The position numbers and the translations under genes were made by a program. A stretch of DNA of 64,000 nt from contig NZ_RIAX01000003.1 in the NCBI RefSeq assembly GCF_003719725.1, forward strand, positions 331,621 to 395,620, written 5' to 3'. Below are positions 42,218-50,251 of the stretch, one piece after another. The notes under the pieces are model-generated. The model saw only the letters and a program-made list of their open reading frames with translations, was not told where the DNA came from and searched no databases. Positions within the stretch are counted from its first letter, which is position 1. Each line of letters starts with the position of its first letter. The DNA comes from Planococcus salinus. Its GTDB lineage: Bacteria; Bacillota; Bacilli; Bacillales_A; Planococcaceae.

Positions 42218-42847
42218 TTAAAATCCATTTTCCGCCAGCCAGCTTCTTGTCATTTTGGGCTTGGCTGTCTGTATGCGTTCGGTATATTTCGCCAATAAAT
42301 CACATTCAATATTCACGCGTGAACCGATTCTTTTTTCCCCGATCAGTGAATCTTCCTGAGTGGTGGGAACCAGGGAAATCGTCACGGTATTCTGTCCAAC
42401 ATCAAAGACCGTCAAAGAAGTACCATCCACTGCAATGGACCCTTTCAGCATCATGTACTTCATCAGGTCATCATTCAATTCAATCGTCTTGGTAATGGCA
42501 TTGGATTCTCTTTTCTCGGAGCGGATGATTCCCACTCCATCAATATGGCCGCTGACGAAATGACCGCCAAAACGTCCATTAGCCGGCATAGCCCGCTCCA
42601 GATTTACACGGGATCCGGTTTTCAGCTCTTCAATTGTCGATGATTTGACGGTTTCCGGAATGACATCTACGGTAAAAGACTCTTTCGTAAAAGTCGAGAC
42701 CGTCAAACAGACACCATTAATGGAAATGCTGTCTCCCCGCTTTACATCTTCGAGGATAAGTGTGCATGAAATCGTCAGCTCTCTTGCCTGCGGCTTTGTG
42801 CGAACCGCTGTAACACGGCCGACTTCTTCAATAATTCCGGTGAACAT
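42218..42847 (-). CDS. ribE: Riboflavin synthase, alpha chain
   Basis: This is a 209-residue enzyme with two tandem lumazine-binding barrels. The start is the diagnostic [25 protein letters not shown] and the equivalent second-barrel [13 protein letters not shown] are paired. [17 protein letters not shown] carries the conserved histidines. It dismutates lumazine to riboflavin. The ATG at 42847 follows AGGAGG. The preceding short ORF ends inside the first codons, so translation may be coupled. In Bacillus ribD lies directly upstream of this gene; here it does not. Confidence 0.95.
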   Translation of the reverse strand: MFTGIIEEVGRVTAVRTKPQARELTISCTLILEDVKRGDSISINGVCLTVSTFTKESFTVDVIPETVKSSTIEELKTGSRVNLERAMPANGRFGGHFVSGHIDGVGIIRSEKRESNAITKTIELNDDLMKYMMLKGSIAVDGTSLTVFDVGQNTVTISLVPTTQEDSLIGEKRIGSRVNIECDLLAKYTERIQTAKPKMTRSWLAENGF

Positions 42848-43094
42848 CGCTGCATCCTCCTATTCTTGTCGGACACGACTTCGAGAAATATTTACTAATA
42901 ATTGGGTTCTTTCCACCATGGGGCGAATGGGTGGTGAGGAAAGGGTGATTTGGAAGGATAAAATCATGGATTATTTGGTTCGTGCGCCTTGTTTCTTTTT
43001 CAAGCAAATCCTGCCGTTCGAATTTTTCAACAATTCGAAAAGACATGGTTTCCGCTTTCACTGGCTTCTTCGGCATGGCAAATATCAGCTCCAT
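42828..43094 (-). CDS. 88-codon ORF between the FMN riboswitch and ribE
   Basis: This frame starts with ATG at 43094 behind a very strong AAAGGAGGAAG site and overlaps the first 20 bases of ribE. The product begins MELIFAMPKKPVKAETMSF and is basic and polar, without signal or membrane helix. I see no resemblance to RibD, whose gene normally occupies this place. Because the riboswitch hairpin covers this ORF's ribosome site, translation here may pass the signal on to ribE by coupling. It may be a genuine small protein, a regulatory leader ORF, or debris left by loss of ribD. Confidence 0.4.
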   Translation of the reverse strand: MELIFAMPKKPVKAETMSFRIVEKFERQDLLEKETRRTNQIIHDFILPNHPFLTTHSPHGGKNPIISKYFSKSCPTRIGGCSDVHRNY

Positions 43095-43105
43095 ACTAAC
43101 TTCCT

Positions 43106-43130
43106 CCTTTCGATGATCCATATCGAAAAG
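43106..43130 (-). promoter_or_regulatory. ribosome-site-sequestering hairpin of the FMN riboswitch
   Basis: On the minus strand CTTTTCGAT (43122-43130) can pair with ATCGAAAGG (43106-43114) over nine base pairs, covering AAAGG of the AAAGGAGG site. No T-run follows, so control is probably translational rather than by termination. Confidence 0.5.
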
Positions 43131-43157
43131 AACAGGCACATGACAAATAAACGCTCA

Positions 43158-43341
43158 TCTTCTTCTCCCATCCAGACTGTCACTGTCGGTGCCGGATTTT
43201 CACCAGCTCCACCGATTATGAAAAGTGAGAACACTGTTCCCAGTGTCCAGGCTCCTGCGCCTGTACTTTTCAAAGTCGGGTCACGGACTTACAGTTTCCT
43301 GCTCACCGCCGGTAAGGATTTTCACCTTGCCCCGAAGAATT
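43158..43341 (-). ncRNA. FMN riboswitch (RFN element)
   Basis: Reading the minus strand, the element starts with TTCTTCGGGGCAAGGTGAAA and has CTTACCGGCGGTGAGC, AGTCCGTGACCCGACT, GGTGGAGCTGGTGAAAATCC, GGCACCGACAGTGACAGTCT and ends GGATGGGAGAAGAAG. All conserved blocks of the RFN element are present in order, and the outer P1 strands pair. It binds FMN and lowers expression of the riboflavin genes that follow. Confidence 0.95.
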
Positions 43342-43424
43342 TGATTCGATTATTTATCTATTTCATAGTAGCATAAAAAAGAGAAGAATCAGTAAACTTT
43401 TTGTACATCGAGGAGGATTCAGTT

Positions 43425-43748
43425 ATGGCCAGCCGTATTCCGGTCAAAGGGCTCGACGTGGATGAAGAAACACGATGCCGGCATTATCATTCTGAAATTG
43501 ACCGCATTGCCATCAAATTTTACTGCTGCGGACAATATTATGCTTGCTTCGCATGCCATCAGGCGACTGGATGCGGAAAGCCGAAAGTATGGCCGGCCGG
43601 CAGTTTCGACCAAAAAGCAGTATTGTGTGGCGGCTGTGGACATGAATTGAGCGTCACTGAATATTTGCAATGCCAGTCAACCTGCCCAAACTGCGCCGCA
43701 TCTTTCAATCCAGGCTGCAGCTTGCATAAACACCTGTATTTTGCATAA
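43425..43748 (+). CDS. CHY zinc-finger domain protein
   Basis: This is a 107-residue cysteine- and histidine-rich protein. CRHYHSEIDRIAIKFYCCGQYYACFACH is the CHY pattern, followed by CGGCGHELSVTEYLQC and CPNCAASFNPGC. Up to 11 cysteines and four histidines would bind about three zinc ions. Bacterial CHY proteins have no settled role; in eukaryotes the domain occurs with RING fingers. The ATG at 43425 has GAGGAGG upstream. It is divergent from the riboflavin operon and ends at a terminator. Confidence 0.88.
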   Translation: MASRIPVKGLDVDEETRCRHYHSEIDRIAIKFYCCGQYYACFACHQATGCGKPKVWPAGSFDQKAVLCGGCGHELSVTEYLQCQSTCPNCAASFNPGCSLHKHLYFA

Positions 43749-43768
43749 ATAATAGAACCAACTAAAAA

Positions 43769-43789
43769 AGAGAGCATCAAATGCTCTCT
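43769..43789. terminator. bidirectional terminator between CHY and GNAT genes
   Basis: AGAGAGCAT (43769-43777) pairs with ATGCTCTCT (43781-43789) and is flanked by A- and T-rich stretches. It overlaps the GNAT stop codon. Confidence 0.75.
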
Positions 43790-44277
43790 GTCTTTTCGGT
43801 CACTCGTATACACATAACAATCTGCTCGCCCTTTGTTCGCGACAATATCCTTCTGCCGGTATCTTCAAACCCTGCTTGCCTGTACAGAGTCTGTGCTGGG
43901 GTGTTGCGGGCATTGACTCCGATGACCACCTCGTTGAATGCCGGAAACTCTCTCTTCATAAATTCCGGCAGGGCATAAAGCGAACCTGTCGCAATACCCC
44001 GCCCCTGAAATTTGGGATTGACGGAAAAGCCGCGCAACAATAATGCCTTCGGATTGTCTGTATATTTTTGCCGGTCACTTGATTCGTCCAATTCAAAAAA
44101 ACCGGCCACTTCATTGCGGGCTTTGATGACAATAAGATGCTTTAACGGATTTTCAGCGTCCCGCTTTATGATGTCCTGGGGCAAGCCGGTAAACTCCAAC
44201 TGATCGGAAGGCAAATCGTATTTCACCGTTACTTCCGATGTATAAGAATGCAAGGAAACTTCTTTCCTTTTTATCAC
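43777..44277 (-). CDS. GNAT family N-acetyltransferase
   Basis: This is a 166-residue acetyltransferase. KHLIVIKARNEVAGFFELDE is the central sheet, LLRGFSVNPKFQGRGIATGSLYALPEFM carries the Q-x-x-G-x-G/A acetyl-CoA loop, and VIGVNARNTPAQTLYRQAGFEDTGRR is the C-terminal motif B. The GTG start at 44277 is eight bases after AAGGAGG; a longer frame would begin at the end of the upstream gene. It follows the phosphoesterase gene closely, so they may be cotranscribed. Its substrate is unknown. Confidence 0.87.
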   Translation of the reverse strand: MIKRKEVSLHSYTSEVTVKYDLPSDQLEFTGLPQDIIKRDAENPLKHLIVIKARNEVAGFFELDESSDRQKYTDNPKALLLRGFSVNPKFQGRGIATGSLYALPEFMKREFPAFNEVVIGVNARNTPAQTLYRQAGFEDTGRRILSRTKGEQIVMCIRVTEKTESI

Positions 44278-44294
44278 TGTGACAGCCTCCTTCA

Positions 44295-45119
44295 TTATGC
44301 TTTTTCTAATGTCACCACGACGATTTCCGGCAAATTAAATATCCTTACGGGGAAAGTGCTGTTCCCGAGTCCCCGGCTCAATACAAGCTGTGTACGGTCT
44401 TTTTGAAAAACACCTGTGGTCATCAAGGGGAACCATCCCTGGCCTGGAGCTATTAATCCACCGAGGCCTGGAATCCGGATTTGACCGCCATGAGCATGAC
44501 CTGCAAATACTACGTCAACCTCTTCTTCGGCGTATATACTGAACATCTCGGGCCGATGGGCGAGCAATAAAGTAAAATTGTCCGACAAACCCGATTCCGT
44601 CAATGACTGACGGGTGAATTCTTCTTCCGGCAAATGAGGATTCAGCAGTGGGTCTACAATCCCCGCGATTTCTATAGTATCCCCTTCTTTTTCCCATTTT
44701 ACCGAGTCGTTCATCAAGACCTTGACTCCTCTATTCTCCAGTTCCCTGTTGATTTCATCGATTTTGTTCGAAGCCACTTCGTGATTTCCAATAACGTAAT
44801 AGACATCACTCATTTCGACTAAGGCATCAACTAATGTTAAACTGACATCCAAATCATAGCGATTGCTGTCCACCAAATCTCCAGTCAGGAATATGGCATC
44901 CGGCTCGGCATCTTCCACTTTGCTGATTAACCTTTCCTGCGCGTCACCAAAACTGGCATTATGCAAATCGGAAATTTGAATGATTTTTGCACCTTCGAAC
45001 GCTGCCGGCAAGCCTTCCGATTCCACTGTATATTCTGTTGTCTGTATCCAGTTGTTATTGCCCCATATAAATCCCCATACCGAAAGTATAAAGATTGCTA
45101 GTACGACTAATCTCTTCAT
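44295..45119 (-). CDS. membrane-anchored metallophosphoesterase (YkuE-like)
   Basis: This is a 274-residue phosphoesterase. An N-terminal hydrophobic helix (about 4-20) anchors or exports it. The calcineurin-like motifs are IIQISDLHNASFG, FLTGDLVDSNRYD, YVIGNHEVAS and VVFAGHAHGGQIRIPGLGGL. The late block GGLIAPGQGWFPLMTTGVF and SRGLGNSTFPVRIFNLPEIVVV are typical of the YkuE/YpbG group. A cell-envelope substrate is likely but unproven. The 278-base stretch upstream (45120-45397) contains no convincing gene; I see only AT-rich sequence that should include its promoter. Confidence 0.88.
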   Translation of the reverse strand: MKRLVVLAIFILSVWGFIWGNNNWIQTTEYTVESEGLPAAFEGAKIIQISDLHNASFGDAQERLISKVEDAEPDAIFLTGDLVDSNRYDLDVSLTLVDALVEMSDVYYVIGNHEVASNKIDEINRELENRGVKVLMNDSVKWEKEGDTIEIAGIVDPLLNPHLPEEEFTRQSLTESGLSDNFTLLLAHRPEMFSIYAEEEVDVVFAGHAHGGQIRIPGLGGLIAPGQGWFPLMTTGVFQKDRTQLVLSRGLGNSTFPVRIFNLPEIVVVTLEKA

Positions 45120-45397
45120 ATCCTAACCCTCTATTCAAATCTGCACGCATCAATTGATATAATAACGTTTTTGCTGTTTGTCTTTCCTCTTTATGTAACA
45201 CGAACGAATGCTTTTCCATCAATATTTTCCCTGCTGACTCTCACCCGTTTTATGCTTGTATTTAACGTCATTATTTCCCGGGAAATTTTAAAAAAGCCCC
45301 TCGATAATATCCTGTTTCATTTTATCATCAATGCGAAAAAAAAGAAGCGAATCAAAAGTTAATTCCCCAACTCTTGAATTCACTTCTGACATTTTGT

Positions 45398-46183
45398 TCA
45401 CACTTTTGCTTTTGAAGCATTCAACCTAGACGCCCATATGCCTGCAATGAGCAATAAAGCGATCACCACCGCCACTAAACCAATGGAAATCCAAAAATCC
45501 ACCAAATCGATTCTGCCATTTAACCAGCTGGCTGCATAAACAGGTATTTTCAAAGGCGACACCGACCAGTATGCGCCAATCAAACCGTCGACGAGCTGCA
45601 TAAGCAATACAGAGCCCAGAGACACGGCAGCTGCCATGCCGGCATTCGGCAATGCAGCACTTGCTGCAAGAACAATAGAGACGATCAATACAACCCACAC
45701 GCTGTATGTAGCTGCAAACCGAAGGAAATCGGCAAAGTTAACTGTATCAAACAATAACAACGTATAATAATAAGCTGCCAGGAGGCCGAGCCACAAACTC
45801 AGTAAAGCGATCAAACTGGCCATCAGCCACTTACTCAAGAAGTAAGCAGAAAAAGACAAAGGCCTCACATATAGTAATGTAGCTGTCCCGCTTTTCCGTT
45901 CCCCAGCTACAGTTCCCATATACGCAAGGATTAAAGCCAGCATACCGATAAATTGATATTGTCCTGTCACAGCCACCAGGATCTGTTCCGGCGTCGGTGT
46001 CGGGATTTCCAGAACCGCCCCTTCAGGCAATCCTCCGACAGAGTCCAGAATTTGCGGCAGAAAGTAATTAATGACAGGCTCCATGATGCCGAACAGAATG
46101 AAAACGACGGGAATCCAGAATATTTTATAATTCCGAACGTTTTCACGCCATTCTTTTTGCAGCAAAACACTGAATTGGCTCAT
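45398..46183 (-). CDS. ABC transporter permease, YxlG-like
   Basis: This is a 261-residue ABC-2 type permease with six hydrophobic segments. It starts FSVLLQKEWRENVRNYKIFWIPVVFILFGIMEPV and has the conserved GTVAGERKSGTATLLYVRPLSFSAYFLSKWL block that contacts the ATPase. Size and context match B. subtilis YxlG. Its ATG overlaps the ATPase stop codon (ATGA). It is the last gene of the three-gene leftward operon. Exported substrate is unknown. Confidence 0.88.
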   Translation of the reverse strand: MSQFSVLLQKEWRENVRNYKIFWIPVVFILFGIMEPVINYFLPQILDSVGGLPEGAVLEIPTPTPEQILVAVTGQYQFIGMLALILAYMGTVAGERKSGTATLLYVRPLSFSAYFLSKWLMASLIALLSLWLGLLAAYYYTLLLFDTVNFADFLRFAATYSVWVVLIVSIVLAASAALPNAGMAAAVSLGSVLLMQLVDGLIGAYWSVSPLKIPVYAASWLNGRIDLVDFWISIGLVAVVIALLLIAGIWASRLNASKAKV

Positions 46184-47061
46184 CGTCCACCCGCCACCTT
46201 CATAAAAATATCTTCCAAACTCGCCGTCTGCCTTTCAACTCCCACCACTTTGTCTCCAGCAGCAGTCAAAGCCGTCAGTATTTCCTGCATACCGGGCCCT
46301 TTTGCTGTAACTGCCACATCAATCCGATTTCCATTCTGTACGGCTTCCCACGGCATGTGCCGACTGAACCCTCCAGCGTCTTCCGCCGTCTGGAAGTGGA
46401 TCCGGATACGCGGCTCAGCATAGCGTTCCTTCACCTCTTCAAGCGAACCTTTCTCCACCAGTTTTCCTTGTTGCAAAAACAGCAGTTGATCGGTCATCTC
46501 TTCCGCATCGTTCAATATGTGGGTGGAATATAGGATCGTTGTATCCTGCTGCAGCGATTTCAACAAATTCATAATTTCCCTGCGTCCTGCCGGATCCAAA
46601 GCAGAAACCGGCTCATCCAGCAGCAGCAGTTCCGGCTGATGAACAATTGCCTGTGCCAATCCAAGGCGCTGCTTCATGCCCCCTGAAAAAGTTCCTGTTT
46701 TTTTGTTCAATGCGGGAGCCAACCCGACAAATTCCAGGGTCCTTGTCGCTTGCTGACGGACTTTTTTTGCCTCTACCCCGCTGAGCTTTGCGGCCATTTC
46801 CGTAAACTCCAAAGCAGTCAGCCATGGAAAAAAACGGGGGTGCTGAGGAAGAAAACCAACACCGGTTGTATGGTCCCAGGTGATGCTGCCAGTTGTCGGT
46901 TTCAATAATCCCGCAAGCATCGATAAGGCAGTCGTTTTTCCTGCACCGTTGGGTCCGATCAGAGCAGTCGCTGTATGCTGCTGCAAAGAAAAGGAAAGAT
47001 GATCGACTGCCAGATCGCGTCTATAACGTTTCGTCAGGTTTTTCACATCCAGTAAACTCAA
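46180..47061 (-). CDS. ABC transporter ATP-binding protein, YxlF-like
   Basis: This is a 293-residue ATPase. It has Walker A GPNGAGKTT, the Q-loop VGFLPQHPRFF, signature TFSGGMKQRLGLAQA, Walker B LLLLDEPVSALDP and switch His in LYSTHILNDAEEM. It drives the YxlG-like permease. The TTG start at 47061 follows GGGAGGAG and overlaps the small membrane gene by TTGA. In B. subtilis yxlE-yxlF-yxlG belong to the sigY operon. Here the same order occurs, but the sigma factor genes are absent. Confidence 0.92.
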   Translation of the reverse strand: MSLLDVKNLTKRYRRDLAVDHLSFSLQQHTATALIGPNGAGKTTALSMLAGLLKPTTGSITWDHTTGVGFLPQHPRFFPWLTALEFTEMAAKLSGVEAKKVRQQATRTLEFVGLAPALNKKTGTFSGGMKQRLGLAQAIVHQPELLLLDEPVSALDPAGRREIMNLLKSLQQDTTILYSTHILNDAEEMTDQLLFLQQGKLVEKGSLEEVKERYAEPRIRIHFQTAEDAGGFSRHMPWEAVQNGNRIDVAVTAKGPGMQEILTALTAAGDKVVGVERQTASLEDIFMKVAGGR

Positions 47062-47252
47062 TAATTTCTCCTCCCAATGACTAAATACAAAATCGGCCCA
47101 ATGATGTTGACCAGTACAATTACAAGGCCCCACATCCATTTCGGGCCGTTTGGCTTCGGATTTCTCATCAGATCCACTAAAGTGAAAATCATGAGACCCA
47201 ATTGGATGAGGATTACCGGCAACAGCAAAAGCAATAACGTCGGTTGATCCAT
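47058..47252 (-). CDS. YxlE-like small membrane protein (PLDc_N domain)
   Basis: This is a 64-residue protein made almost entirely of two transmembrane helices. It matches the PLDc_N pattern: LVDLMRNPKPNGPKWMWGLVIVLVNIIGPILYLVIGRRNY. In B. subtilis YxlE has this size and helps restrain the sigma factor SigY. The ATG at 47252 follows GAGGTGAATG; the longer frame has no ribosome site. It is the first gene of the operon with the YxlF/YxlG-like ABC transporter and is translationally coupled to the ATPase. Confidence 0.85.
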   Translation of the reverse strand: MDQPTLLLLLLPVILIQLGLMIFTLVDLMRNPKPNGPKWMWGLVIVLVNIIGPILYLVIGRRNY

Positions 47253-47392
47253 TTCATTCACCTCTTTTTCAGTTAAACATTGATCGCGATGAACAAAATG
47301 ACGGGCAGCCTTGCGATTATGCACAGACCCGCTTTTAAGCCCCTATGCAGGCTTCCTTGTGAGTCTAAGCCTAACCATCACGAAATCGGCAG

Positions 47393-48094
47393 CTATATAT
47401 TCACTTTACGGACCGCTTCAAATTGTTCCAGCTTTTTCACTAATTCCATTTTGTTTTCGATTTTTCCTTCTTGAATGGTGAAGATATAATTTGAAACCTT
47501 TTGATCGTTATAGGAATCGATGTCTTCAATTTGAAAATCAACGATGGCGATATGATTTTCTTCCAAAATACCGCTGATTGTTGTGAAAGTCTGTTCGTCC
47601 GAATCGGCTATAACCGAAATCCGACGATTTTTCCTTCTGTCAAAAAATTGGCTTTCTAACTTTCCAAGCACATACAAGGTACTTATCACGATGACGGTCG
47701 TCAATACAGCCACGAAATACATGCCCGCTCCCACGACAAGCCCCAGGCCGGCAGCTACCCAAATAGAAGCAGCGGTCGTCAGTCCTTTTACCGTTCCTCT
47801 GTGCACTATAATGGTTCCTGCACCTAAAAACCCGATTCCGCTTATTACATAGGAGGGTATCCGGCTGGGATCGAAACGGATGGTTCCTTTATCACTCTGA
47901 ATAAAAGTGTCAAAACCTGTAACAGAAAGAATCATCATCAAACAAGCGCCGGTGCCGACAAGCAGATGCGTTCGCAGGCCTGCAGGCTGATGCCTTGTTT
48001 CCCTTTCAATTCCAATAGCGCCACTCAGTAAAGCCGCCACCAACAAACGTACAGTAATGGAAAGATAATCGGGTGGTATGAAATCAAAAGCCAT
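47393..48094 (-). CDS. mgtC: MgtC/SapB family membrane protein
   Basis: This is a 233-residue protein. The N-terminal half has about four or five transmembrane helices with RLLVAALLSGAIGIERETRHQPAGLRTHLLVGTGACLMMI and SRIPSYVISGIGFLGAGTII, the MgtC signature. The C-terminal 80 residues form a soluble ACT-like domain. MgtC proteins act in low-magnesium survival and in restraining ATP synthase in pathogens. The Bacillales homologues are little studied. It has a GGAGGG site and appears to be monocistronic. Confidence 0.9.
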   Translation of the reverse strand: MAFDFIPPDYLSITVRLLVAALLSGAIGIERETRHQPAGLRTHLLVGTGACLMMILSVTGFDTFIQSDKGTIRFDPSRIPSYVISGIGFLGAGTIIVHRGTVKGLTTAASIWVAAGLGLVVGAGMYFVAVLTTVIVISTLYVLGKLESQFFDRRKNRRISVIADSDEQTFTTISGILEENHIAIVDFQIEDIDSYNDQKVSNYIFTIQEGKIENKMELVKKLEQFEAVRKVNI

Positions 48095-48164
48095 CTCCTT
48101 CCCTCCCAGCTGTTCTCCAAAGGGCCATCATCACTTATTTACCCAAATCCCCCTTCTTCATCCC

Positions 48165-48839
48165 TTACCATTTCATCTTCATTAATTGACCGATCAGCAA
48201 TTCCTGGTAATGCTTTTCTATTTTCCAATCCGCTATCTCCTGCCGCACATCAGCACGGTTTCCATAACCTTTGACGAATCCATTTAAACGGGCAGCAAAA
48301 GTCGAATCAATCAGCAGTGAAGATTCGGGGTATAAAGGCTTCAGCTGTTCCAAAGCTTTTGGATAACGTTTCAGGTAATACTTCTGATGCCGCTCTTCCG
48401 CTAATGTAAAATTCGTGTACGGTCCGATTTCCGTTTCAATCGCCTCTCCGATTTCCTGTTCCATTTCCTTTTTGATTTCTTCAATTATTCGCTTCTGTCC
48501 TTCATCATGAAAACGCAGAAGTGAAATATATTGGCGTCCCTTGTAATTGTCGCGGTTCGGATAATGATTCCGCCAGAAATGCCGAAGAACGTCTTCATAC
48601 GTCAATACATTCGGGTCATAATCGACTTCTACTGTTTCAGTGTGATCGCCCATCTGACGATACGTGGGACTTTCTGCAGTTCCTCCCGCATAACCTACCC
48701 GTGTCCTTAAAACCCCCGGCAAACTCCCGAAGCGGGCTTCCGGTCCCCAAAAGCAGCCCATTCCAAAAGTGGCTGTTTCATAATCGGAATCCCTTAACCC
48801 GCTTTCAATCGTTTCAATTGAAGCCATTTGTTCTTCCAC
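48165..48839 (-). CDS. msrA: Peptide methionine sulfoxide reductase MsrA
   Basis: This is a 224-residue enzyme that repairs the S-form of methionine sulfoxide. The active-site motif is ATFGMGCFWGPEARF, with the catalytic cysteine at residue 29. RVGYAGGTAESPTYRQMGDHTETVEVDYDP and HFWRNHYPNRDNYKGRQY follow. The C-terminus is longer than in typical MsrA and lacks an obvious resolving cysteine pair, so an external thiol probably recycles it. The GTG start at 48839 follows AAAGGAGG. There is no MsrB next to it. Confidence 0.93.
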   Translation of the reverse strand: MEEQMASIETIESGLRDSDYETATFGMGCFWGPEARFGSLPGVLRTRVGYAGGTAESPTYRQMGDHTETVEVDYDPNVLTYEDVLRHFWRNHYPNRDNYKGRQYISLLRFHDEGQKRIIEEIKKEMEQEIGEAIETEIGPYTNFTLAEERHQKYYLKRYPKALEQLKPLYPESSLLIDSTFAARLNGFVKGYGNRADVRQEIADWKIEKHYQELLIGQLMKMKW

Positions 48840-49032
48840 TTTGCCGCCTCCTTTATCCTGCCGTTATAGTCCTTTCATTTAATCATATCGAACAGATTTT
48901 CAAAAGCTGAAAACTTACAGCTTCAACTGTTTCTTCGTAATCTGTTTAACAGCGGTCCCTAAAGGCAATAAAATGAATAACAAGCCAGTAACTTTGCTTA
49001 AGTTCGACACAAAACAAGGAGGCCAATTTATT

Positions 49033-50097
49033 ATGAAAGTCAAGACCTCACTGCTTTCTGCCACAAGCAACTCCAACTATCATACCTTATCAGCCACACC
49101 CGATACGGTACATTGGGGCTTTTTCGACAAAAATCTGAAACCGGCACTTACCATCGACTCCGGTGATCTCGTTTATGTGGAAACCGTCACTCACCATGCA
49201 GGTGACGCGCCGGACGTACTGATGGACGATGGCATAGAAGCCATCTATCAAGCTATTCCTGAAGATGATCGGAAACCAGGACCTCATCTGCTGACTGGAC
49301 CGATTGAAGTCAGAGGAGCAAAACCAGGTGATGTATTGGAAGTTCAGATTCTGTCTCTTGAGCCCCGCCTTCCGTATGGTTCCAATCTGGCTGCACCATG
49401 GGGGTATCTTGCTGATGACTTTAATAATGAAGAACGCGTCACCATCTACAAACTGGATACTGCCAGGCAATGGCTGACTGCCGAATTCGCCTACGATTAC
49501 CCGGGTGATTATAATATAAACGGCAGAATTCTGCAGCCCGAAGAAGTGGAACGCGTCAAAGCCTTACAGAATGTCCAAGTGCCGGCAAGGCTTCATGTCG
49601 GAACTATTGGAGTTGCTCCGGCCGAGAATGGTCCGATTGACACCACTCCTCCGGACACACATGGAGGAAATGTGGACAATTGGCAAATTGGCGCCGGTGC
49701 CACCATGTTTTATCCCGTCCATACCGATGGCGCTTTATTATCACTGGGAGACTCTCATTTGGCCCAGGGCAACGGTGAACTAAGCGGCACGGGCGTGGAA
49801 GCTTCCCTGAACTGCCTTATCCGGGTCGTACTGCGCAAAGACTTGTCCCTGTCTCTTCCTGTTCTGGAAACTGAAGATGCCTGGATGATCCATGCCTTTG
49901 ACCCTGAACTTGACGAAGCGGTACGGATCGGATCACATGAAACCCTGAAATTCCTGGAAACAATGTTTGGTATGAGCCGGGAAGACAGCTATTCTTATCT
50001 CAGCACAACGGCAGACATCCACATCACACAAGTTGTTAACCAAAACAAAGGCATTCACATTACATTACCGAAAAAATCGTTTCTGCCGAAAACTTAA
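49033..50097 (+). CDS. Acetamidase/formamidase family protein (paralogue 1)
   Basis: This is a 354-residue cytoplasmic hydrolase-like protein. It has TVHWGFFDKNLKPALTIDSGDLVYVETVTHHAGD at the start, TGPIEVRGAKPGDVLEVQI and the metal-site region GVAPAENGPIDTTPPDTHGGNVDNWQIGAGATMFYPV. GALLSLGDSHLAQGNGELSGTGVE then follows. All are family blocks. The family splits formamide or short amides to ammonia and acids. The ATG at 49033 lies ten bases after AAGGAGG; earlier in-frame ATG codons lack a site. A smaller paralogue is encoded at 61890-62792. Confidence 0.87.
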   Translation: MKVKTSLLSATSNSNYHTLSATPDTVHWGFFDKNLKPALTIDSGDLVYVETVTHHAGDAPDVLMDDGIEAIYQAIPEDDRKPGPHLLTGPIEVRGAKPGDVLEVQILSLEPRLPYGSNLAAPWGYLADDFNNEERVTIYKLDTARQWLTAEFAYDYPGDYNINGRILQPEEVERVKALQNVQVPARLHVGTIGVAPAENGPIDTTPPDTHGGNVDNWQIGAGATMFYPVHTDGALLSLGDSHLAQGNGELSGTGVEASLNCLIRVVLRKDLSLSLPVLETEDAWMIHAFDPELDEAVRIGSHETLKFLETMFGMSREDSYSYLSTTADIHITQVVNQNKGIHITLPKKSFLPKT

Positions 50098-50135
50098 TCT
50101 TTCCATCATCCCCATTCGCTACTATGTGGCAATCA

Positions 50136-50161
50136 CCGTTCCAGCTTGAATGCTGGAACGG
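50136..50161 (+). terminator. terminator after the formamidase-like gene
   Basis: CCGTTCCAGC (50136-50145) pairs with GCTGGAACGG (50152-50161), followed by TTTTTCTTTT. Confidence 0.92.
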
Positions 50162-50251
50162 TTTTTCTTTTACATAAAAAATACAGTATTTTCTAAAAAT
50201 TTTATGATAAAATGGAATAAATTATATTTTTTATTTTTTAGGAGGATATAA

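Noticed and set aside
42828..43094. remnant of ribD
   Set aside because: No deaminase HAE/PC-x-x-C zinc motif or reductase segment can be read in any frame, so calling it a ribD pseudogene is not supported.
45171..45362. 63-codon frame in the gap upstream of the phosphoesterase
   Set aside because: No ribosome site, biased AT-rich composition and no domain. Treated as non-coding.
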